A DNA stretch of 64,000 nucleotides. It comes from Gnomoniopsis sp. IMI 355080. Taxonomy: Eukaryota; Ascomycota; Sordariomycetes; Diaporthales; Gnomoniaceae. Positions 22,479 through 35,462 of this stretch are shown piece after piece. The number at the start of each line of letters is the position of its first letter. Position 1 is the stretch's first letter. The translations under genes were made by a program, and so were the position numbers. The stretch spans positions 1 through 64,000 of the forward strand of contig JAPEVC010000038.1 of assembly GCA_027946555.1 (NCBI GenBank), given 5' to 3'. A model generated the notes under the pieces. The model was given only the letters and a program-made list of their open reading frames with translations, did not search any database and was not told the DNA's origin.

Positions 22479-25400
22479 GGTAAATGATTATGATATAGAT
22501 GTCTGTATACATGTATACTGTTTCCAGACAGTAACGTAATCGAGAAATTCCTGTACACGTATTATACCTCTTGCTTCATTTCGAATCTTTTGGTAGTCCT
22601 TTCGCCCCCAATTGATTAGTTGTTGAACGTGTGCCCGTCCAATGCGCATCCATCCTCAAAAACGTACGTCTGGTCACCCTAATCACGAATAAACACACCT
22701 CATCAAGCATCATTCACTGAGAATTCACGGTATCAGGGCGCATTCAGGGCGCAGTATCTGCAGGAATAAACCTCCACCCCATGTCTCGATAGTCGATACA
22801 TAGACGCATGATCTGTTTCTCGAAGCTGTAGCCATTTCCCCAGGCGGCCGGACCGAATCAACCCCATACCCAGGTAGTCAATAGGTAGGTGTTGGAGTTT
22901 TTAGACAGGTCCAATCGTGCGATTTCTCACTTTGAGAAAATCCGGGTCGCCTCCAGAACAGGCCGAATACATACCACAAGAGGCTGACCGCTGAACTGAC
23001 CCCTCATCACCTGAAGTCAATATAGCCGGCCATGTGACCATCCTTCCTTTTCCTACCTACCTCCTTACTTAAATCTAACTAGAAAGATACCGGCGAGCCA
23101 AAACAAACCAGTCTTTCTAATTCCGGGCTTGTCTGGCAAGGCAGTGTGTTTGGGAAAACCATGGCTCGAGATGGGAGGACAATCGCAGTCTTGCCTTCAC
23201 CCAGTTCAAAGTTTGTGTGCTTATTTCTGTGGATGTTGATGACAGAAACAATTTGCAGAGACGGAATTCTTATCATATTACGATCTGGCAAGGTCACGCT
23301 TGATCTCACGGCATGGAGTTCATCTTTCCATTCTTATGGAGGCCGGTCTTCTGCCACTATGTCGGACTTCCTTTTGGACCCAACTCTAGACTTCTTGGAA
23401 ATGCTGCCAGAAGACAGACAGAAGGTGAACATCAGTACATCCGTAAGTAGTAGCGTGGTCTGCGAAGTAAGTTGGCCTAAATCTCACTCTCCAGGACTCG
23501 ACCGTCACTTTTCCTTGCCCCTGGGCATTATACTGTGAGACGCGGACAAGCAAGGTCAAAAAAATGGATCTACATCTTTGGGTATCCGTGGTCGAATACG
23601 AATGATCTGTTTCGTACCTAGGCCATAGTCATGTTGCATTTACTTTTGCAATGCGCGTGTGGAGGTCCAAGCTCCCTCAAGCCGCCATTACCAGGGGCAA
23701 GTTCACTGTACATAGTATAAGCTGAAATGCGATCATGGAGCGTTGCACACATGTCACAAGGCCTAGTTGTTCTTTCATCTTGAAAGGCAAAGGCTCAAGA
23801 AACACTGGTTACCCAGGTAGGCCCTCTCTACATTATGGTACTTTCTAGATTCGTAGAACAGGCCTGAAGAATAAAAGATACACACCTTTGATAAGATGAA
23901 TGTACGTGTAGAGGGTTGGAAGCTTGCTTGGCATTGAGTTCCATGCCATTCACAGTGTCCGCCAATGTAGTGACCTTAAGATGCCAGTTGATGTATCGCA
24001 CATTATCCTAATGAGCTCGGGCTCGGGGCTGCAGGGTCGTGAAAAGGCAGAACCCAAGCCCTAATCAAGTGTACCTATTCTTGTGGAACGAGATAGTCGC
24101 AACGACCTTGTTTAACTAGACAAATAGGTAGAGAATTGGGCTAGGAAAATGGGATGCTATCTCTGTCGAGGTCTTTAAGATGCCATAGAGAGACACCGTG
24201 ACGTACAGATTCGCTCGAAAATAACGTAAGGTAATTAGTTCTTTCATCCGAAGGCCCGGGTGAGGCCACTTAGGCTTGGCTTATTATCCACCTGAATGGA
24301 AACGTGCAGTGTATTAGTAAAGGCAACTAGTACCCAGGTATCTACTAATATCAAGACGCAGTGCAATTATGGTACACGTCCAACAGGGGTGGTGTAGGAA
24401 TCGCAACTGAACCTCGGCATTATTGCTTATTTGTGTACCTACCTACCTAGGTGAATTACCATTCAGAAGTAAAACTCGAACTTTACCATGCGCAGTTTGC
24501 GCACTGAATCCTAGTCTGATAGCTTTCCCTATGACATTCTCAGGGCAAGTTGACAAGTGCTGGCCGTATTTGGCAATAACGAAAAAATGTGCAATAGCTC
24601 GGGCATGCAACATGAACAGGACCTTGGTCCGCCTAAACCTTGAACGCTTGATAGATCTCTCTTATTAGCACTACTATAGACGGGATCCATGATCTGCATG
24701 CAATTGGAGATAAAGTGCAGATGGATTCTGGTAGCTTTTGTATAGGTACCTGCAAGAAAGTGGCTGTTGGCTTTATCAATTAAACCTTAGGCGGCTTTGC
24801 ACAAGTCTGTTTGAGATGCCTTCATATGGAATGACAAATACGCTCCTATCGCGTCTCACCAATACGCTTGCTATTCACAATGAAAGCAACGGAAGTACGA
24901 TTAAGCTTATCGTTAGACATGACTTTTGAGAATAAATTAGGAAGAAGGTTATGCTAAGCTTATGTTGGGACCGACAATAACTGCGCTTCAGAGCTTTGCC
25001 ATTGATTGTCACAGGATTAGCAATGCGCTTTCCGCGAGGTGACGCAAGCAAAGGAAATTAGCTGATATGCCCTACCTATGGGACCCGTCAACATAGAGAA
25101 CGTTGCTCCTTACCTCCCGATGTAGAGGCCTTGCTGTTATACTCCAAGGATATGCGGACTCCCACTTCCCGGGATAGGAATTTAATTAGGTGGACCTCAT
25201 TGTCTACGCAGTTGATTTGAAATGCCACATTGTGAGTGGTCGAGCTTGCATACTTGTCACTGTATGACAAAATAATACAGAACTCTCAATCGGAATTCCC
25301 GATTTATGTGCAAGGCGATCATGCGTTGGTCCCCTTTGTGAAGGAGACCTGGCCAAGTATCCACAGTGTTCAATCCAAAAACGGTAGCTGAGAAGAGCTG

Positions 25401-25620
25401 CTGACGACGACAACTACCTAGATACAACATCATGAACAAGAATGGTGCATACCCTTCGAATCATGAGAAGCCTGGGTCACAGTTGAGATGGTGAGCAACG
25501 AGCATAAATATCAGCACATTCCCTAGCATTGAAACCTGAATGTGTCATCGCTAAAACTCAAGAGCAAAAGATCTTTTGTATTCTCCTATCTTATTCAACG
25601 TGGTCCCTTCGGTCGTTACA
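22479..25620. other. Longest eastern accessory spacer (3.1 kb)
   Basis: No supported gene. A 130-residue ATG frame at 23146-23538 has no recognisable motif and was not accepted. One ACCTAGGT copy lies at 24445-24452, with several near-copies around it. Confidence 0.5.
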
Positions 25621-26860
25621 ATGCATTCACCCGCTCTCTTCGCTTCCTTGCTGGCGGCCATTGGACTGGTAGCTGCTCATCCTGGCCACTCCGTCGAGCA
25701 AGAGCTTGCCGAGCGTCAGGCTGGACTTGCCAATTCTCCTCGGTCCTTGAACCACTGCGCGGCAAAGATCAAGGCTCGTGGTCTCGAAGCTCGCAACGTC
25801 CAACGTCGTGCTGCCTGGGCTGCCTCTCACGGCAAGACTCTTGCTGCACGTGATGCTGAAACGGTGCTGGACACAGATCACAATGCCACAAGCCTCGGCT
25901 ACACCCTTGAGACTGATGAGGCTACCCTGTTTTCGTCCAACAGCTCGTGCATCCTCTCGCCTATTGTCACTCAAGGCCCATACTACGTCGAGGGCGAGTA
26001 TGTCCGAAGCGATATTGTGGAAGACCAGGAGGGAGTAGCATGTATGTGGGACCGTCAATGTTCAACCCTTGTCCTTAACAAAATCTATTCTACTTCGCAG
26101 AGAGGCGAGCGGCTAACACGAGATATTGAAGTGCACCTTGAGACTCAAGTCTATGACTACAACACCTGCGAGCCTGTCGAGGGAGCATACGTCGAGATCT
26201 GGCACTGCAACAGCACTGGTGTCTACAGTGGGATCGTTGCTGGTGGTAATGGCGACAAATCAGACACGTCTAACCTCGACAAGACCTTCCTGCGTGGTGT
26301 TTCTGTAACGGACGATGAGGGTGTTGTTACTTTTGACACCTTGGTACCAGGCCATTACCTCAGCCGATCAAACCAGTATGTTCTTTCGGTTCTGTCAAAC
26401 CCCCAATTCAAACATGCACCAGAAGTAGAGCTTCTACGTCAAACAGGCATGCAGACACTGCTTGGAATTCTGTATTCCTTGTGAGATTGATCGCTGATCG
26501 TTTCTTTTCAGTATTCATGCTATGGTTCACCTGAACGCCACACCCCTGGCCAATGGCACGTTGTACGACCTACAGGCTTCTGCCGTCACCCAGCTCTTCT
26601 TTGACCAGTCCTTGATAGATGCTGTTGAGGCTACTTATCTGTATAACACGAACACCCAGGCCATTACAACAAACGCTGAGGACTCTATCTTCCTTGGAGA
26701 GGCCAACGACGATACGGACCCTGTGGTTTCGTACACACTTCTCGGAGATGACGTTACTGATGGTCTCATGGCATGGCTCGCTTTCGGCATCGACACAAGT
26801 GTCTCAACTACCATCAACCCTGCCGCCGTCCACTACGCGAGTGGTGGTGTTGAGAACTAG
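25621..26860 (+). CDS. Secreted intradiol ring-cleavage dioxygenase-like protein
   Basis: Non-haem iron(III) dioxygenase fold; relatives cleave catechol-type aromatics, and secreted fungal members may act on lignin or plant phenolics. Three exons: 25621-26041, 26132-26375, 26512-26860; 337 aa. The signal peptide is MHSPALFASLLAAIGLVAA. Ligand motifs are GPYY at 119-122 and, rebuilt by splicing, GHYLSRSNHIH (residues 214-224) followed by MVH. The middle reads NTCEPVEGAYVEIWHCNSTG. Intron 1 (90 bp) is a multiple of three, so it can be read through; its CTAAC branch point and the fit of EGVALHLETQVYDYNTC to the family support removing it. Nearer acceptors give poorer fits. Confidence 0.88.
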
Positions 26861-27655
26861 AATGTATGAGGACGATGGTTGTGCTCTTGTCAATGACGGC
26901 CTCTTGTGTCTGCTTTGCAAGGTTTCTATACGCGAGTGGATTGACGCCTGGGTCTTACAAGCTGACAAAATGCCTACTTGTAATAGGTTTCATTTGATTG
27001 AAACAGAAGTTGAGGCTGTTCTACGAGTAGTCTCCCTGATGTAACAAAACTTGAAAAAGCATCATGCCCTTGACTTTCAGTATCTCTTGGCAAGTTTTCA
27101 CAGGAATATTGGCGGACGCTCCATTGGCAAAAGTTCTCGGGCTTGAGGGATGTAGACCTGTCGTCAGAGGCTGATCATCTGTTGAAAGTGAGTTGGTTTA
27201 TGTGTTTGAGCGCGATTTGGCGTAGCCATACCGTACAATATTCATTGGAAGATCTCTTGACCTTAACGAATTATACATCTGACCTTCCTGGTCAAACCAA
27301 AGTACGCATTCCTGTGCCAGTTCTTTGTTACAAGTGTCCATAGACGGGGCTCTCAACAGGTTCCATTGCATGTCAAGTTCGTTGTATGCAGTTCAGTAGA
27401 TAGCATTAGGGTTTCACAAAGTAGTATACCTGGTCAATATTCAAGGTTCTCACTTCAATATTACATTGAAACGAAATTTTGGTGACTACCATCAGATGCC
27501 GTGCCTGTAAGAGTAGGAAATCCATTTGATGATGTGAGCTATGAATATATCCATTGAGGTATATTCGTCGTGTCGTCTCGGACGGACTCTCGCTTACTAT
27601 GAGACCGATTCAGTGTCACCAAGCTTCCGTACAATCAACTACACGATGCTTGACC
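26861..27655. other. Spacer between convergent dioxygenase and fasciclin genes
   Basis: 3' flanks of two convergent genes. No coding motif or repeat was recognised. Confidence 0.5.
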
Positions 27656-28798
27656 CTACTGCTCCTCCTGCCAGGACTGTTTGTGAGGCCTCTTGTAGTG
27701 GGCCTTCTTCTTGGAGTGGCATGAGTCCTCCGAACCGAGCGACGCCGGAATGAGCACACTATACGCGTCACAGTCAGCCATTGGATATCCTTAGGGCGAG
27801 TAGAAGGGAGATGAGTAGAGGATGTCTGACCTGTTGATAACATGCGCGACTCCATTGCGCAACACAACGTTCGGTGAAACCACAGTCGCCTGATCAACGG
27901 TAATTGTACCATTGTTGATGATAGTGACATCCTCACCATTTACAGTTGGCAATGAAGTCGTTCCAGAAGGGATGGATGGAGAATAAACAACGGCATCACT
28001 CAAGACATGGAGTGTAAGCACTGACTGGAGCTGTGCCTGCGTCAGGGTCGCTGTCGTATCCGCAATTGTCTCAAAAGCGTCATTGGTTGGAATAAAGACA
28101 GTGACATCGGCCAGGTTATCGACAGTATCTGCCAGTTCGGCGCTGACAAGTGCATCGACAAGATCCGTGAAACCAGCAGCTTGAGCCGTGGTGGAAGCAT
28201 TCCTCGGAAGGGTCAGGACCGAGTCAATCTTGTGGACGATAGCACCACCAGCAGCGATGTCCTAGATGCAAAAAATATTAGCCGGACCACTCTTTCAAAC
28301 ATAACCAAGACCTTTACTTACTGCCTGAGTGACTGTGGACGTGGCCAAGAGCCCCGAGCTCAGTGTCACGCTTGTTCCGTCAACCAGTTGGGCTCCAATA
28401 TACTGTCCACCCGTCACAAGGGTGGCCGACGCCCCGGAGAAAACGTTTCCGGAGGTAAGAAGAGTCTGCACAAATTGAGGGTCGGCAGTGATAGCTGAGG
28501 CTGGAATGGATGCCGGCACCACATGGTATGAAAGAATGGAAGCAATGCCATCCATGTCCGAATTCGCGATAGCCTGCCCCTCCAGACTGTCGGCAGAAAC
28601 ATTTGCAAATGCAGCATTGATAGGTGCAAAGACCGTGATATTGGTAGCGGCGTTCAGAGTATCAGCCAGTCCAGGCACTGCTTGAATGGCACCGAGCAGC
28701 GTGCTCAAGTCTGGGTCCGACTGCAGAACGCTCACAAGGTCCTGAGCAGTGACACCAGCCACGGCGGCCAAGGTATACAGGGCATGAAGCAGATGCAT
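27656..28798 (-). CDS. Secreted protein with two fasciclin (FAS1) domains
   Basis: FAS1 proteins are cell-surface or matrix adhesion modules. Three exons: 28798-28322, 28261-27831, 27758-27656; 336 aa, with introns of 60 and 72 bp. The signal peptide is MHLLHALYTLAAVAGVTA. Domain 1 (about 20-165) shows NITVFAPINAAFA and SYHVVPASI. Domain 2 (about 166-310) shows DVTVFIPTNDAFE and LHVLSDAVVYSP and closes with GVAHVIN then VLIP. After domain 2 comes a short Lys/His-rich tail (CHSKKKAHYKRPHK), not a hydrophobic GPI-attachment signal, so a soluble or wall-bound product is expected. The start at 28798 is preferred over an upstream non-ATG extension because it gives a clean signal peptide. Confidence 0.92.
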
Positions 28799-28909
28799 TT
28801 TGATGTTAACGATCGAATTTACAAGACAGAGGCTGTCAGTGAAAGAGTGATTGCTCAAGGATACACCGATTAACGCATTTTCTGCTCAAAGCCGAAGGCC
28901 CTGGGTAAT

Positions 28910-28915
28910 TTTATA
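28910..28915 (-). promoter_or_regulatory. TATA-like box for fasciclin gene
   Basis: TATAAA on the minus strand, 112 bp upstream of ATG 28798. It rests on sequence match only. Confidence 0.4.
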
Positions 28916-29431
28916 CTCAATAAAGTGAGTCTGGTCACCTCACAAACCGTTGACGCGATTCCCACGTTGATGCAACATATTGGATATTGAAGGACCGAAG
29001 TCACTCGTATTGCCCAAGTCGATGATTCAATGATGCGGGTTAATCAATCGGACTTCTTGTTTGAACCCTTTGGAGCGCTCTGCCCAGAGAAATAGACAAC
29101 TCTGCAGGTACCTAGGCACGCAAAGCACAGCATATCCCTGGTCTTGGCTCAACTAATAAGTGAATGCCAGCACCAGTCAAGAAGTGCACGTTGGTTCATA
29201 TTTACCCTTGGTTCCAACAAAGGATGAACTTCTAGGATGCATGCTACCAAATCCTGATCGGTAAGTTTATGCTAGGGCTGCAAACATTGCAACCTACTTC
29301 CCCACCCTCAGGAACGATGGCACGTTCACTTAGCCGGGCTGCGACAATATTAGGTAAATTCAAGGATGCTGCCACTCTGCTTTTTTCATTTGCAAATAAT
29401 CATCATCAAGATGCAAATGATCTCACTATTC

Positions 29432-30183
29432 TCAATCTGATAGGACGGAGATAGTGGGCCGAAGGAGGTCTGTTGTGCGAATAATGTTGACAAACATTAG
29501 ACATGAGAGGCAGTCGATTGAGTCGGAGACACGATCTGGTGTAATGACAGTCGTATCTAACTTATAATAATACGCCTGGACCCTTGGGTCAGCTCTACGA
29601 AAATGGAAAGCATCGCGAACAGGCTTTGGACAAGTGTAGTTTGTTAACTCTTGCCACTGAATCAAGCTAAAGGCCTTTCTCGTTTCCCACAGCCGAAAGT
29701 CAATTTTACCTTTGTCTTTGGCTGGGATGACTTTCAAGGATGCATTGGGCTTCATTCTGTCCAACGCGACATACCGAGCCCGCCGTAGATATTCGGTAAC
29801 CAACCTGGGAAATATGTTGGACAAGAATACCTCTATCAGCCGAAGCTCTCTTCACGTCAATGTAAGCATTCATGATGCGATTGTAATATCCTGCTTTCAC
29901 AGGTTTCCATGACGTGATCTGAGTCTCGTGTGTCGTTTCATGTGTACATTTGCGATCATTTTTATTGTGAGGATGGGAACTCGAGACGTAGGCCATGGGC
30001 ATTTTGTAGCAATCGAATGAATCCTCATCGTGACCGGGCGACAAAGGCTGACGATGATCACACTAGATTTAACAAGTAATGTAGTGCTGGCATCAACACC
30101 CTCAGCCACCTGGAAGCTGAGATCATCAGAAACCCAGTCGATGTATGAGCTGATGAACAACTCTGGAACCTTTACGGGCGATG
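29432..30183 (-). pseudogene. Possible frameshifted relic of an unknown gene
   Basis: Three successive minus-strand frames have protein-like composition but lie in different phases. The first reads ELFISSYIDWVSDDLSF then VAEGVDASTTLLVKSS (to about 30070). The second reads DSFDCYKMPMAYVSSSH then WKPVKAGYYNRIMNAYIDV (to about 29850). The third reads KPNASLKVIPAKDKGKIDF then VRDAFHFRRADPRVQAYYY. No GT-AG intron of usual size joins the second and third, so two frameshifts or an unseen intron set are needed. I do not recognise the family. It may equally be chance open frames. Confidence 0.3.
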
Positions 30184-31960
30184 CTGCTGCTCATTCCTGT
30201 CTGAGTACCTAGGAACTTAGGTAGCCATCTAGATGTCACTCATATCATTAGTGAAAAATCCTCCCCCTACCTGTTGATAAAGACAGAGCGTCAGAAGCAT
30301 ATATACCAAATCGTGGCGATAAACTGAGTAGAGGTTTTGATATGTCAAAATTACTTACACGCCATAAAGCCTTGGGCTCACAACTAAATGAAAGTGACCG
30401 AAAAGGACAGGGGTCCTAATTATATCACTTCCAGGATTATATTCTGCCGTCTATTGACATAGAATACTTTCACTATGTCGCAACACATTTCATGTGCCAT
30501 AACGCAACAATTTAGCCCTCACTGTTTATCTTGGAGACTTACGATCGCAGACAGGCGTTAGGGGGAGCTGCACGCCGCCGTATAAGTCCCAATGAGGCTC
30601 GTGAGTCTTGACTCGGGAGCGCCATCATGGGAACATGGGGCGAAGACCTCGTCGGCCAACATAAGTCAATGTCGATGATACGTAGGTAGCAGCCAGGCTC
30701 ATATATGAGGGGAAACTTCTGAACGGTTCCCATATGGCATGGGACCTCGTGTCATCTTCAAGTTTTTTTTGGGCCGGTTTGTCTGAGGCGAGAACGCTTA
30801 CTCTCACCAGTTACTTTTAGGTAAGTATGTGCTTAGTCATGTAGCTGTGGTTGTACACACTTCTATGGTATAACGTGTATCCGTATAATTCGGACATTGC
30901 CGACGCCATTCGGAGCCGGAGTTGTGAGACTTTGGAAGTTTAACCTGCAGGACTCATACTCGTGTTGCGCAAGCGGAGACATTTTCGAGGCTCAAAATTG
31001 CCGCTATCAAGGCTGAGCCTCAATTTTCTGCAGCGTGAATTTTGTCAGCCGGTCATAGATTGGACCCACATATCTCCATCAGTCCTAGGCCAGCCAAGAA
31101 AACATTCCGCAGGTGCGTTGGCGACCTTGGGATCCTTGGCCGGCGGTCACCGATTGTACATAGCAATAGTAGAGAGAGAATCCAGAATCCTGAACTGCGA
31201 GATTTCGATCTTGTACCCAGGCTAGTGGCCAAGGCGAACTGCTGTGGAATGTTTGTCTGCCTGCCAGCAACTTGCCAGCGTGGCACGACAGACTTTCTTC
31301 ATCGATGCGCAGACCAGCATATTGTATATGGTCGATCGGAGTTCCACGAGCAGCGAGACTCGAGAGATGACGAGATCACGGCCAATGAACTCATTTCGAG
31401 GACGACGTTTGTCTCGCTACGATTGGGGCCTCTACTAGCGATAGGATGTTGGGCTGACTTAAGCCGTGTCAGGTGGCTCAGTCTCTGCCCGTTATATGAA
31501 AAAGGCTGGGGGCCGGGGTGGTGCCGTGTGGTTGGTTGGTGAGGAGGGGAGCTTATGGTTCAATGGCGTTTGCTGTCCTGCATGTGTGCGGCATAGCTTG
31601 AGGATCAAAGCCACAAAAAAACAGCCCTTGCATTTGCATCTGCATCCGCCACACAGCCGCCCTCGCTTCCTGCTGATGATCCTACTCCCTCCTTCTGTTA
31701 CACTAAAATCCTCAACTCCGAGACCTACTTTATATGCCAGCAGAACCTTCCAATTCCGGACAGATTCTATTCTCCTGACCAAGTTGCAGTCAGATCTGGT
31801 CTTATCATCCATTAGTCTACAAGATTCCCTCTAATCATATCTTCCCGTCCCAGTCCTCGATCATCTCTTGGGCCACTGAGCTACCCCGCAGTGCGGGTCT
31901 CATGTGAGAGCGAAACTAATCTTTGAGTCACCTGGATCAACATCGAACTCAACGACGTCC

Positions 31961-34287
31961 ATGTCTCTTCAAGTCGAGGGTGGCCATCACGGCCGGTCTC
32001 GATCTCGTTCCGGCCGTGAGCGCGATCGGAGCCGGAGCCGCGGTCCTCCCTTGGTCATCGATGTCGAGCCGGGGTACGACGACAGAGACCGTAACTATCA
32101 CTACGATGACCGCCACTCATCGTACAGGTCTCCGCCGTCACCTCGTGACGACTACTATCAACGTCCGAGGAGTCCAGCCGTTGATGGCGCGCGAACTTCT
32201 TATGGCGAACTAAGGGACCATAGACTCGACAGTCCACGGGAAAGGCACTCGGATTCGGATCGAGAGCGCGAAAAGGAGAAGATGGGGCTGAACCTGGCAG
32301 GAGCATTCCTACCACAAAAGTACGCCCAGAAGCTTGAGGCCTCGGACGCCTACAATTATATGACGGCGCCCATCTCGGAACGCTCGCGGGAGAGGTCGCG
32401 TGACCGTCGCGCCGAGAAGAAAGAGAAGCTACAAGAGGATCTCGCTTACGGCAAGCTGCCTGCGCCTTCTTCAAAAGACATGCGCCCTGTCTCGCCACGC
32501 CCGCTATCGCCTACATCACCATCTTATGAATATGGTAGTATGTCGCACTTCCATTATGCGCAGCCGGAGAAGCGGGAGGGGCCTCGAGACCATCGCGATT
32601 CCTACCTGGACCCAAAGCGTAGCTCTGATTTACTGGAGGTTGTGGACCGTTCAGGGCGAGGCCGTAGTCGTAGCAAGAGTCCTGGGCGACGGGAGCACTC
32701 CAGGGATGATCGGGACAGGAAGCGTGATCACTCAAAAGACCATCGGGACAAGAAGCGAGATCATTCAAGAGACGACCGGGACAGAAAGCGAGACCATTCA
32801 AGAGACGACCGGGACAGAAAATCCTCTCACAGAGAGTCACACGACCCCCGCGGCTCAGCTAATACTCTTCTCACCACGGACTCGGGTGATGCGCCCCGTA
32901 AGAGCGCACTCAAGCGCTCCTCTTCGCCACAGCCTCCTGTGAACAAGATGTCTTCCTTGTCAGTGAACACGGCCTACAATACAGGTAGTCTGGCGACAGC
33001 TCCCGGGTCCCCGCTCCTTGAGTCGTACCATGGGACCTACCAGTCTATGTCGCCCATGCCATCTCCACTGCTCCTTCCCACTCACCGGAGCTCCGATGCC
33101 CATATCCTGGATGCGTCACCTCTGAACTCGGATGACGATTCCAACGACGGCAAGAAGCGCAATCGCCGCGCACGCTTCGCGGACCCCAAGGACGATGCAC
33201 AATGCCTTGCAGACGCGCTCAAGGGAAAAGGCGCACCCAAGACAGAGCCGCTCATCGAGATCCTCCCGGGACTTACACATGAGCAGGTCATGGACTTGCG
33301 GGCTGAATATAAGCGCCTCGTCAAAACCGGTCCGGAGAAGAAGGGTGTCAATGTGGCCAAGCACATCCGAGTACGCCTAAAGGACGAGGAGCCGTCCCTG
33401 ATGAAGGCGTGCTATGCAACCGCTCTCGGAAAATGGGAGAGTGAGGCGTACTGGAGCTCATTTTGGTACCAAGGCGACAAGACACGGCGGGAGCTGCTGA
33501 TTGAGAGTTTAATGGGTCGTACGAACGAAGAGATTCGGCTGATTAAGGAGTCTTTCAATGATAAGACCTACGACAACAGTATCATACGCATGATGAAACA
33601 CGAGTTGAAGGAGGACAAGTTCAAGAAGGCGGTACTAATGGTACTGGATGAGGAGCGCATGGAGGATGTGGACGCCTATGGACGTGAGTTGCCGATCGAC
33701 GGGGCTCTGGTTGAGGACGATGTTCATGATTTACGGAAGGCTGTCAAAGCCGAGAAAGGTGGAGAGTCGGCCATGATCAGTATTGTCGTGAAGCGGAGCG
33801 ACAATCACTTGAGAGAGATATTGAGAGTGTACAATGAAAAGTACGGGGCGAACTTTGCGAGAGATGCGCTGCGCAAGAGCCAGAGCTTGGTGGTAAGTCC
33901 CGGCTCATTACTTCCTTTCTTGCCCATCACGAGGAGAGATATATATATTCAGTGCGTGGCTGACCAAACTTGCAGGGCGAACTTCTGGCACATATCCTGA
34001 ACGGCGTCATCAACAAACCCACTCGTGATGCACTGCTCATTCACCACGCACTCACAGCCTCCAAGAAGGATGGCTTGCGCCGTGAGTTGCTGACCTCGCG
34101 ACTGGTGCGATTCCACTGGGACGGGAAGCACATGGCAGAAGTCAAGAAGGCTTACTCTGAGAGGTACGGCAAGGACATGCAAGAAGCGGTCAAGGACGGC
34201 ACCTCGGGCGAATGGGGGCAATTTTGCTCCGAGTTGTGTATCACTCGGATGCCAACCAGGATTCAGAGGTTCCAGGTGTCGAGATGA
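31961..34287 (+). CDS. Fungal annexin with long RS/RD-rich N-terminus
   Basis: Annexins bind acidic phospholipids with calcium. Two exons: 31961-33892 and 33976-34287; 747 aa. The start is ATG 31961 (MSLQVEGGHHGRSRSRSG); the frame is open upstream only from a non-ATG codon. Residues ~1-430 are charged and disordered, rich in Arg-Ser and Arg-Asp, with a 33-nt tandem repeat (DRDRKRDHSRD units) at 32707-32820. The annexin core (about 436-747) starts LPGLTHEQVMDLRAEYKRL, followed by repeat segments such as RRELLIESLMGRTNEEIRLI and, in exon 2, GELLAHILNGVINKPTRD. Long extensions like this are known from filamentous-fungal annexins (the ANXC4 type). Type II calcium sites look degenerate, so calcium dependence is uncertain. 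Confidence 0.88.
32707..32820 (+). repeat. 33-nt coding tandem repeat in annexin gene
   Basis: Three to four imperfect units encode 11-residue blocks of Asp, Arg, Lys, His and Ser (DRDRKRDHSRD type). It lies inside the disordered N-terminus, so length polymorphism between strains would be expected. Confidence 0.75.
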
Positions 34288-35462
34288 AAGTGTACACGCG
34301 AAGTAGGGGCTAGGGGCAAAGACCTTTGTCGAGCATTCGTCATGACTTCAGACGGCATTCACGCGTAACGAGAAATAATGAGTAGCAGTAGTATCTTGTC
34401 AATGATCTTGGGCTGCGTACAAACAGTATTGACGGCCTGCGTATTGGGGCTCGTTACTCCTTTGGCAAGTAGATTAGAAGACAAAAGCTTAATGACGAGC
34501 AAAGTATCCAAGATATGCCCGGGAAAGGATCTCAACGCTCGGTTATGTTAGTTCTGCAAAGTCGTGTCTGAAAGAACATATCAGAGTCTAGCAATGAGCG
34601 TGGCCACAGTTGTGCTGCAGGTATAGCCACCTAGAATAGGCACAGGGTTGGGACCCCTCCGCAGGACTTATTAGTAAGAGGGCAAACTCTAGAGTGGTGT
34701 TTACGATGGAGAGGCAGTATTCCTCTCTCTTCTTGAATACCATCAATTACTATGGACGGGTATTTACCAACTTAAACTTGAAAAATAGACTGTCTGACTA
34801 TCAACGTATAAGTCGCTCTAACTCACCCAAGAACAATATATATTAGACAGCAGGTTCCGAGTACAACGACAAAACCAATGAGTGACCAAGTACCTAGGTA
34901 GGGGTACTGAACATTAGTTATGAAGTGTGATAGGCTCATCAGATATTGCTACCAACTCAACGATATAGGTACCATGTAGTGTCAACTTTTGCTAATATGT
35001 ACGCTCCAAGGGTTCAACGCTCTCAATGACCAAATGATCATTCAAGAGGTCGCAAAGTGCCTTTCTTTGTTGGACGGTTTCAATTGCGGTTTCAATTGTG
35101 GGTCGAATACCCCTCTCTGGGGCGCTCAGACAGAAACTTTTCAACTAACCTCTTGGGCCCAGCCACATTCCTGCGCCCATGGGGACGCGGGGTGGGTTTA
35201 GAACAGCAAAGCTAATAAAAGAAGTGACGCCACCTGTTCACAGATACTATGGTATGCGGCGGCAACCCCCGGAATCTGCAGAACATTGGACATGAGAAGC
35301 ACCACCCCGGACGCAACCACTTCGGCAACTTCACTGCAACCATAGTCTGCTGCTCCGTTCGTGTGGATGTGACATAGAGACACTGGTCGACACTGGGCGT
35401 AAGAACGGAGATTACGGAGCGGCAGTCTCCTCCTGTTCAGGAGGGGTAGAACACAACCGAAG
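34288..35462. other. Spacer downstream of annexin gene
   Basis: No supported gene. One ACCTAGGT copy lies at 34892-34899. A 117-codon minus-strand frame at 35198-35551 has no motif and was not accepted. Confidence 0.5.

Larger units (their letters stand above)
28799..31960. other. Long spacer between fasciclin and annexin genes
   Basis: About 3.2 kb. Apart from the possible relic at 29432-30183 I see only short frames. The right end, from about 31,600, is pyrimidine-rich and is the likely promoter and 5' UTR of the annexin gene. Confidence 0.5.

Noticed and set aside
23146..23538. 130-codon plus-strand frame with ATG
   Set aside because: No motif, signal peptide or clear intron context. It is isolated in a gene-poor spacer and probably chance.
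8748..28798. Secondary-metabolite gene cluster
   Set aside because: Tailoring-like genes (SDR, acyltransferase, lipocalin-fold protein, dioxygenase) are present but no backbone synthase, P450 or transporter. The evidence is insufficient to call a cluster.
31042..31542. 166-codon plus-strand frame upstream of the annexin gene
   Set aside because: Overlaps other frames, no recognisable domain, and an unlikely composition.
18753..31960. RIP-mutated transposon tracts in long spacers
   Set aside because: The spacers are not extremely AT-rich by eye and show no transposase or reverse-transcriptase fragments. A TpA/ApT index calculation would be decisive.
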